Source: an uncultured Erysipelotrichaceae bacterium (GTDB lineage Bacteria > Bacillota_I > Bacilli_A > RF39 > UBA660). Taken from it: a stretch of DNA of 38,894 nucleotides. The notes beneath the pieces were generated by a model that did no database searches, had not been told where the DNA came from, and was given only the letters and a program-made list of their open reading frames with translations. The DNA is taken from positions 1 to 38,894 of the forward strand of contig CACZQI010000051.1 of the NCBI GenBank assembly GCA_902783345.1. Reading direction: 5' to 3'. Shown in pieces: positions 33,994-38,894 of this stretch. Each line of letters begins with the position of its first letter. Position 1 is the stretch's first letter. The position numbers and the translations under genes are program-made.

Positions 33994-34269
33994 TATAAAT
34001 ATATGTTTACATTTTTATTCTCTCTTTCTTTTGAAAAGGTTAGAATTACTCTAGAAGCCTTATACAACTTGATTTCAAGTAAATAATTATTGTTTTAAGG
34101 TATGAATTTAGATACTTTTTTCGGTTTTTTGCCCCATCTACAAATAACGAGCCGAGTGGAGAAATAGCGATAAATAAGGAAATTTAATGAGCTGTAAGCT
34201 ATCAAAAATGCCTAATTTCATAACCCCCTGAAGAGTGCATTATAAATAATCTCTCTTTTTTCTTTGTAA
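33994..34269. other. Non-coding right flank of the cassette
   Basis: No gene is evident here. The stretch holds the right direct repeat, a more GC-rich segment (about 34125-34240, with GCCCCATC, GAGCCGAGTGG and ACCCCCTG) unlike the AT-rich spacers elsewhere, and the second copy of TGAAGAGTGCA. It may be the remainder of a recombinase-associated end or of a deleted gene. The spacing between the two repeat words is larger here (113 bases) than on the left (41 bases), so the right end has an extra segment. Confidence 0.45.
34098..34115 (+). repeat. Right direct repeat of the candidate cassette
   Basis: AGGTATGAATTTAGATAC differs at one base from the left copy at 30216-30233. Both are preceded by a T-rich stretch and followed later by TGAAGAGTGCA. 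Confidence 0.6.
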
Positions 34270-34278
34270 TGATATAAT
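34270..34278 (+). promoter_or_regulatory. Extended -10 promoter of the DUF4298 gene
   Basis: TGATATAAT (34270-34278), the same nine bases as in the cassette operon promoter, with no good -35. Transcription would start near 34285, just before AAGAGG, so the leader is very short. Confidence 0.5.
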
Positions 34279-34294
34279 ATATTAAGAGGTTAAT

Positions 34295-34591
34295 ATGATA
34301 GATAGAATAATTAAGAATGAAGAAAGATTAGATAAAATTTTATTAAATATTCAAGAGTTAGAAAAAGTTTTAACAACATTTAAAGCAAATAAAAAAGATA
34401 TTTATTTACTTAATAAATATTATGGTAGTAAAAAGTGGTTTAAAGATAAAACATATTTTGAAGAAAATAATTTAAAAATAAAAGCAGGAGTTCTTAGTGA
34501 AGATGCTGTATGGAATATGCTTGAAGAAATAGATTATTTAATAAAAGAAATGAAAGATATTACTAAAAATTATGATAAAAATAAACTATAG
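34295..34591 (+). CDS. DUF4298 family protein
   Basis: A 98-residue, highly charged, mostly helical protein. ERLDKILLNIQELEKVL, then YYGSKKWFKD and GVLSEDAVWNMLEE, are the conserved segments of DUF4298, which is common in Bacillota and Bacteroidota. The function is unknown. The ATG follows AAGAGG at good spacing. It is the first ordinary gene after the cassette. Confidence 0.85.
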   Translation: MIDRIIKNEERLDKILLNIQELEKVLTTFKANKKDIYLLNKYYGSKKWFKDKTYFEENNLKIKAGVLSEDAVWNMLEEIDYLIKEMKDITKNYDKNKL

Positions 34592-34656
34592 TAAACCAAT
34601 AGTGTGTTTTTAAAGAATCCAAAAAATTATATAATATTCTCGAAAAGAGGGATATT

Positions 34657-35859
34657 ATGGATCAAGTTAAAATTGGGAAATTTATTGCAGAAAGTCGCAA
34701 AGATAAAGATTTAACTCAAAGAGAACTTGGTGAAAAACTTGGCATTAGTAAAAATGCGGTTAGTAAATGGGAACGAGGCATTAGTATGCCTGATGTTTCT
34801 ATTATGAAAGAATTATGTAATGTGTTAGATATTTCTTTAAATGAGTTTTTTAATGGGGAAAGTGATAATAGTGATAATGGTTTAATTAACTATTTAAAAA
34901 CTGAAAAAAGAAAGAAAAAGATAAAGTTTATTGTGTTTATAACTATCATTTTATTAACAATAATTATTTCTATTTTATCTTTATTTTTTATAAATAACTA
35001 TAATAAAATTAGTGGTTATATTTTAACTGGAGAAAGTGAAAACTTTACTTATAGAGATAACTTGTTTATTTCATCTAATATTAAAAATATTAATGCTTTT
35101 GGCTTAATAGAAAGTAAAAATGAAAATATTAAAACAGATGATATTACTAGTATGAAATTAATTTGTAATAATAAGCTTATTGCGACTTCTAAATATTTAA
35201 AAGGCGTTATTTATGAAAATAATGGCTATGATGAATTATTTGATGAAAAGTGCATTCAAAATATAGATAAATGGAAAATGGAAGTCACATATCCATATCA
35301 AAATGAAGAAAAAACAGAAACCATAGATTTAGTAGTTAATAATATATTAAAAAATGATGGCTTATTTTATAAAAAAGTTGATAGTATTACTGATGGAACA
35401 GATGCTGATTTAACTTGGAATAAGAAAAGAGAAGAATTTTTAGAGAATAATAAAAATGAATTATTAAATAGAGGTTTTACTTGGTCAAAAAATGAAGCTT
35501 ATAAAGAACCTAGTCATACTCCGATGGGGCCAATTAATTTAGTAAAAGAATATAAAGATGGTTCATATTTTTTATATCGCACTAGAATAGGAATGTGGGA
35601 GTATTATAAAGAGAATACTAAATATCGAGGAGTTGTTAGATCAAGAGTAATTAGCACAGTTATTAAAAATGATAAAAGCGAAATTATAAAACATTTTAGT
35701 TATAATATGAATACTGGTAAATTTATAAATTGTAATAAGGATTGCCCTAATGAATATTTAAATGATGTAAAAGAAGTAGAAAAGTTATATAAAAAAGAAT
35801 TTGATGGTTTATATTATTTTACCGAAAATGAATATGTTGGTGAAACAAAATTAGATTAA
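34657..35859 (+). CDS. Membrane-anchored XRE-family transcriptional regulator
   Basis: A 400-residue protein. Residues 1-65 are an XRE helix-turn-helix: IGKFIAESRKDKDLTQRELGEKLG, then ISKNAVSKWERG as recognition helix and MPDVSIMKELCNVLDIS. A basic linker (KTEKRKKK) leads to one membrane helix (about residues 90-112), and the C-terminal 285 residues should lie outside. The outer domain is strand-rich and not recognised. Such one-protein sensors can carry an outside signal to DNA. GAGGG precedes the ATG. The stop overlaps the next ATG. Confidence 0.85.
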   Translation: MDQVKIGKFIAESRKDKDLTQRELGEKLGISKNAVSKWERGISMPDVSIMKELCNVLDISLNEFFNGESDNSDNGLINYLKTEKRKKKIKFIVFITIILLTIIISILSLFFINNYNKISGYILTGESENFTYRDNLFISSNIKNINAFGLIESKNENIKTDDITSMKLICNNKLIATSKYLKGVIYENNGYDELFDEKCIQNIDKWKMEVTYPYQNEEKTETIDLVVNNILKNDGLFYKKVDSITDGTDADLTWNKKREEFLENNKNELLNRGFTWSKNEAYKEPSHTPMGPINLVKEYKDGSYFLYRTRIGMWEYYKENTKYRGVVRSRVISTVIKNDKSEIIKHFSYNMNTGKFINCNKDCPNEYLNDVKEVEKLYKKEFDGLYYFTENEYVGETKLD

Positions 35860-36053
35860 TGAAATATTTTAAATTAAGTATTTTAATCATTATACTTAGT
35901 ATATTCTCCTATTTATTATTTACGAGAGATGGCTCAATTAAACTAGGACTTTTCTTATCGGGGTATAATCCATTTACAATATATGAAAGCATTGATTATG
36001 AAAATGGAAGTAATTATTTAAATCAAATTGAGATAGATAACAAAATAATCTAG
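35859..36053 (+). CDS. Small membrane protein coupled to the XRE regulator, perhaps truncated
   Basis: A 64-residue frame starts inside the regulator stop (TAATG). It has one hydrophobic helix (about residues 5-22) and a polar Asn/Ile/Tyr-rich tail. The same frame continues beyond the TAG for 18 sense codons (LECKSYGIIKIANYYEFK) to a TAA at 36108-36110, and this segment reads like real protein. It may be a gene with a premature stop, or the true end may be at the TAG. No family is recognised. Confidence 0.45.
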   Translation: MKYFKLSILIIILSIFSYLLFTRDGSIKLGLFLSGYNPFTIYESIDYENGSNYLNQIEIDNKII

Positions 36054-36110
36054 TTAGAATGTAAAAGTTATGGAATAATAAAGATTGCTAATTATTATGA
36101 ATTTAAATAA

Positions 36111-36393
36111 ATATAATAATATTGTTTATGAAAAGTTAATTTTGATGCAAAATAAAACTATATAAATAAGACCAATTCATTTTATCTTAAGTATATTTAA
36201 GTAAATAGTTATTTGCAATTAATTTACTATATCAATTATACGTGATATAATGTTAAATAGAAATAATAAAATAGATAAAATTGTCGAATAAACTATGGGC
36301 AGTAGCAAATAATAAAATATATGCTATCAGTTCATTAAATTACAAAAATATTAGATTTTATTTTAAATACATTGTAGAAAGTGGTAATTGTTT
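36111..36393 (+). promoter_or_regulatory. Gene-free stretch with the promoter of the large surface protein gene
   Basis: The best signal is TTTACT (36223-36228) and TATAAT (36246-36251) with a 17-base spacer and a TG one base before the -10. It would give a leader of about 135 bases. I see no known riboswitch or terminator in that leader, only AT-rich DNA with the short GGGCAGTAGC island near 36298. The ribosome binding site of the next gene is GAAAGTGG. Confidence 0.45.
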
Positions 36394-38894
36394 ATGAAAA
36401 AATATAAACTAAAAAATTATATTATATATTTATTATTAATAATTGCTATTATAGGAGTTATTGTTTTTACAGATAAAATATCTATTTTTAACTATGAAAT
36501 AAATAATAATAATAATAAATCAGCTGGATCAACTGATAGTAATGCTTATAGATATAGAATTAATAAAGCATTTGGAGATAGGTTTCAAATTATAGCAGAT
36601 ATTGTTCCTTTTGAAAATGATTTAACTACATCTGAAGTAACTAAAATAGCTGACTCTGGTTTTACTACAGTATTATCTACTAATCATTCTGCTTCAATTA
36701 CAACAACCGGCCAAGTCTTAGATATGTATGATAATGCATATTTGGATGTTATAAGCCAATCAGATGCATCTGCTAATGCGTATTTACAATTTGAAAATAG
36801 TTCTTTTCAAACTTATATGAATAATTTAGAAAGTTTAATAAATGAGCATCATAATTTATCAGGTATATGGCTTTTTGATGAATCATATTGGTTTAATTCA
36901 GTTGATGATTTGCGTAGAATTACTAAAAAAATGAACACTTATATGAATAGCCGTCATTCTCAAATACCAACATATTATAATATTTTCCCAAATTATTATG
37001 ATGGAATTGCGCCTTATACCAATTATGATGATTTTTTTCAAAGCTATATTAATGACGATACAAGATATTTAAGTGTCGATCATTATGCTGGTGGTTTGCA
37101 TACTCCAGTATCTAATTCTAATTGGTATTCGAATTATGCGCAAAACTTAATAACTTTAAGGAATTTATATGCATCAAAACGAAATTCAAAAATATATTCT
37201 ATACCACAAAATTTTGTTTTGATTTCCCCTGCAGTTAAATATAATTCCTCAACTGGTAATTATGAAAAAGATAGTAATGGTAATTATATTTATAATGCTT
37301 TTCATAAAATTGCAACTAATACTACAGCTGCAATAATCTTCCAAATTAATACTAATTTGCAATTTGGGATGAAAAATATTGAATATTTTGCTTATTGTTC
37401 AGGAGGTAATCATTTAGGAATATCTAATTGTGCATGGACAGAATCTTCAAGCACATTACCTGGAAATACTGATTCAACAAATTATAATATTGTTAAAAAT
37501 ATTAATAAAAGTTGGCTATATAATCTTGGCAATGAGATGTTTAATAGAGATGTAAAAGCAGTATTTAATATTAAACAATCTACTTCATTAGGTTCATCGT
37601 CTGAATACGAACAATTATATAATGATAATACCTGTAAAAATATATTTTCAGGGCATACAGGCATATCCTCTCCAGAATCTTGTGATACTCAATTATTTAC
37701 CACATTTATAGGACGTATTGGCTCATCAGGAGGAAAAGCAACTTTATCATTTTTAGATGATAGTAGTGTTTTTATTGTTAATCCAAATATTGATACAAAT
37801 CAAACTATTACGGTTCAATTTATAGACCAATCAGTAGTAGATGTAACTTCCAATATGGAATATTACAATCCAGTTACTAATAAATGGTTACTAGGAACTA
37901 ATGGCGCAAGTTTATTAGGTGGAGCCACAATAAATAGTGCTAATAATGGAATTGTTCTTCAACCAGGATACGGGATATGGGTTAGAAGAAATAATTATCA
38001 AAAAAATGTTAGGTCTAATGCTTATAATGTTAATAATAGTAGAAAAAATGTTATGGTTTATGCTAATACTAAAGCACAAGTTACATCCCAATTATATGGA
38101 AGTAATTCTTTATCATCTGATTATTCATTTTCAGTAACAAATACATCTTCCAATTATTTAACAACTAATAGCAAATTAAGTGTTGATGGCGATTTATATA
38201 CATTATCAGGAGTAACATCATCAACTTATTATATAACACCAGCATTCATTTATTCGGGCCAAGGATTTGATTCAAGTGAAATTAAAATATTAGGTGAAAC
38301 AAATTATAGATATGACTATAATGCAAATCATACTAATCAACCAATGAATTTATATTTAGTTGATAAAGATTTTATTAAAAGATTACCAATTGTAACAATT
38401 TTAAGCGATAAATATATTTTTGATACTTCAAATAAAATAATATATACAAATGGTAATACTTATTCAGAAAATGATTTTGAATTAATAAATTCATATGCAG
38501 TTAAAACGGGTAATACAGTAAAAATATATCTTGAAGGAACAACAGTAGAAATAGATTCATTCACTATAAATACAGTTAGTCTTACAGATGCAACACTAAG
38601 TTCTTTAACTATAGATGGAACAAATATCCTTCAAGCAAATAAATATTCATATTCATATACTATAGATAATAATGTATCAAGTATAGTTATAGGAGCTACA
38701 CCAACTGTAACAGGAGCAACAATAAGCGGAACAGGTACAAAGACAAACATACCAGTTGGTACTACTTCATTTATCGTAAATTGTACAGCTTTAGATGGAA
38801 CAACAAAAAAGACATATACAATAGAAGTAACAAGAGCATCGTCAAGTAATGCAAATTTAAAGAGTTTATCAATATCAGGAGTAAGCTTAAATCA
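36394..38894 (+). CDS. Large secreted surface protein: glycosidase-like barrel plus cadherin-like beta-sandwich repeats (3' end outside the window)
   Basis: The frame is open for 833 codons to the window edge. A basic start and one membrane helix (about residues 9-28) act as signal or anchor, followed by an Asn-rich linker. Residues about 60-400 look like a glycoside-hydrolase TIM barrel: IIADIVPFEND, a strand-end acidic GIWLFDESYW (Asp161, Glu162), SVDHYAGGLHTP near 229 and FAYCSGG near 333. A strand-rich region follows. Residues about 732-815 are a cadherin-like beta-sandwich repeat (DATLSSLTIDG ... EVTRA), and another begins at about 818 (NANLKSLSISG). It probably binds or cleaves carbohydrate at the cell surface. 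The family of the barrel is not certain. Confidence 0.8.
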   Translation, partial: MKKYKLKNYIIYLLLIIAIIGVIVFTDKISIFNYEINNNNNKSAGSTDSNAYRYRINKAFGDRFQIIADIVPFENDLTTSEVTKIADSGFTTVLSTNHSASITTTGQVLDMYDNAYLDVISQSDASANAYLQFENSSFQTYMNNLESLINEHHNLSGIWLFDESYWFNSVDDLRRITKKMNTYMNSRHSQIPTYYNIFPNYYDGIAPYTNYDDFFQSYINDDTRYLSVDHYAGGLHTPVSNSNWYSNYAQNLITLRNLYASKRNSKIYSIPQNFVLISPAVKYNSSTGNYEKDSNGNYIYNAFHKIATNTTAAIIFQINTNLQFGMKNIEYFAYCSGGNHLGISNCAWTESSSTLPGNTDSTNYNIVKNINKSWLYNLGNEMFNRDVKAVFNIKQSTSLGSSSEYEQLYNDNTCKNIFSGHTGISSPESCDTQLFTTFIGRIGSSGGKATLSFLDDSSVFIVNPNIDTNQTITVQFIDQSVVDVTSNMEYYNPVTNKWLLGTNGASLLGGATINSANNGIVLQPGYGIWVRRNNYQKNVRSNAYNVNNSRKNVMVYANTKAQVTSQLYGSNSLSSDYSFSVTNTSSNYLTTNSKLSVDGDLYTLSGVTSSTYYITPAFIYSGQGFDSSEIKILGETNYRYDYNANHTNQPMNLYLVDKDFIKRLPIVTILSDKYIFDTSNKIIYTNGNTYSENDFELINSYAVKTGNTVKIYLEGTTVEIDSFTINTVSLTDATLSSLTIDGTNILQANKYSYSYTIDNNVSSIVIGATPTVTGATISGTGTKTNIPVGTTSFIVNCTALDGTTKKTYTIEVTRASSSNANLKSLSISGVSLN

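Larger units (their letters stand above)
30216..34115 (+). mobile_element. Candidate inserted cassette bounded by 18-bp direct repeats
   Basis: The four-gene operon below lies between two near-identical 18-base direct repeats, and it has its own promoter and terminator. Its genes are of accessory types while both sides are ordinary core genes. No integrase, transposase or resolvase is inside, so if it is a mobile cassette it depends on enzymes encoded elsewhere or has lost them. The boundaries are inferred only from the repeats. Confidence 0.4.

Noticed and set aside
34150..34234. A 27-codon minus-strand frame in the right flank of the cassette
   Set aside because: Too short, without a ribosome binding site or recognisable family. 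It is better treated as non-coding.
36252..36393. Riboswitch in the long leader of the surface protein gene
   Set aside because: No c-di-GMP, preQ1, TPP, SAM or glycine aptamer pattern could be recognised; only an AT-rich leader remains.
37482..38137. Short frames inside the large surface protein gene on both strands
   Set aside because: They lie wholly within the long open frame from 36394, which has clear domain structure. They are shadows.
1..38894. Use of a Mollicutes-type code with TGA as Trp
   Set aside because: TGA is a rare stop here (one clear case), but Trp is TGG throughout and full-length, well-recognised genes contain no internal TGA. The standard bacterial code is sufficient.
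1..38894. CRISPR array or insertion sequence
   Set aside because: I found no regularly spaced repeat and no transposase gene. The only notable repeats are the pair flanking the cassette.

Overview
The window is a very AT-rich bacterial chromosome segment from a low-GC Gram-positive (Bacillota, Bacilli or Mollicutes-related) organism. Evidence for this is the LtaS-type lipoteichoic acid synthase, a class D-like sortase, a YitT-family membrane protein, a CpsB-type PHP phosphatase, Shine-Dalgarno sites of the AGGAGG type and -10 boxes close to TATAAT. Genes are densely packed and mostly on the + strand. Many rho-independent terminators are built into the last codons of the gene they end. The standard bacterial code fits: Trp is TGG and no recognisable gene carries an internal TGA. 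TGA is nevertheless rare as a stop, with one clear case.

Layout. (1) 1-5110: mixed housekeeping genes: a macro-domain ADP-ribose hydrolase, a deoxynucleotide kinase-like P-loop protein, a membrane-anchored thioredoxin-fold protein without CxxC, an unknown membrane protein, a YitT/DUF2179 protein and an FAD oxidoreductase with a C-terminal Rieske domain. (2) 5146-19260: a surface polysaccharide locus. It has a good promoter, then a leader with a hairpin and a short leader ORF, then a polyprenyl-phosphate sugar-1-phosphate transferase, five GT-B glycosyltransferases, a TupA-like ATP-grasp ligase, two hexapeptide acyltransferases, a Wzy-like polymerase, a Wzx-like flippase, a galactokinase remnant, a UDP-glucuronate 4-epimerase-like enzyme and UDP-glucose dehydrogenase. 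Together these suggest a uronic-acid-containing polymer that may carry amide-linked amino acids. (3) 19359-23678: a small secreted protein with a degenerate sorting signal (VKQTG) and its sortase, an unknown membrane protein, then a fused Wzz/BY-kinase and the CpsB-type phosphatase that would control polymer length. (4) 23677-30145: a GNAT protein, a lone GGDEF protein, tRNA-Gly(GCC), LtaS and a membrane-anchored partner, a DUF378 protein, a LolA-fold lipoprotein and a ferredoxin.

(5) 30216-34239: the most interesting part. A compact four-gene operon encodes a Nudix hydrolase, a PUA/EVE-like domain fused to an HNH nuclease, a MazG-like nucleotide pyrophosphohydrolase, and a PD-(D/E)XK nuclease fused to a DUF2075 SF1 helicase. 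It has its own promoter overlapped by a perfect palindrome and its own terminator. Near-identical 18-bp direct repeats flank it, with shared 11-bp repeats further out on the right. I read it as a candidate anti-phage cassette that acts on both the nucleotide pool and the DNA. I cannot match this exact gene set to a named system.

(6) 34270-38894: a DUF4298 protein, a membrane-anchored XRE regulator with a small membrane ORF, and the first 833 codons of a large surface protein with a glycosidase-like TIM-barrel region and cadherin-like beta-sandwich repeats. That protein runs off the right edge.
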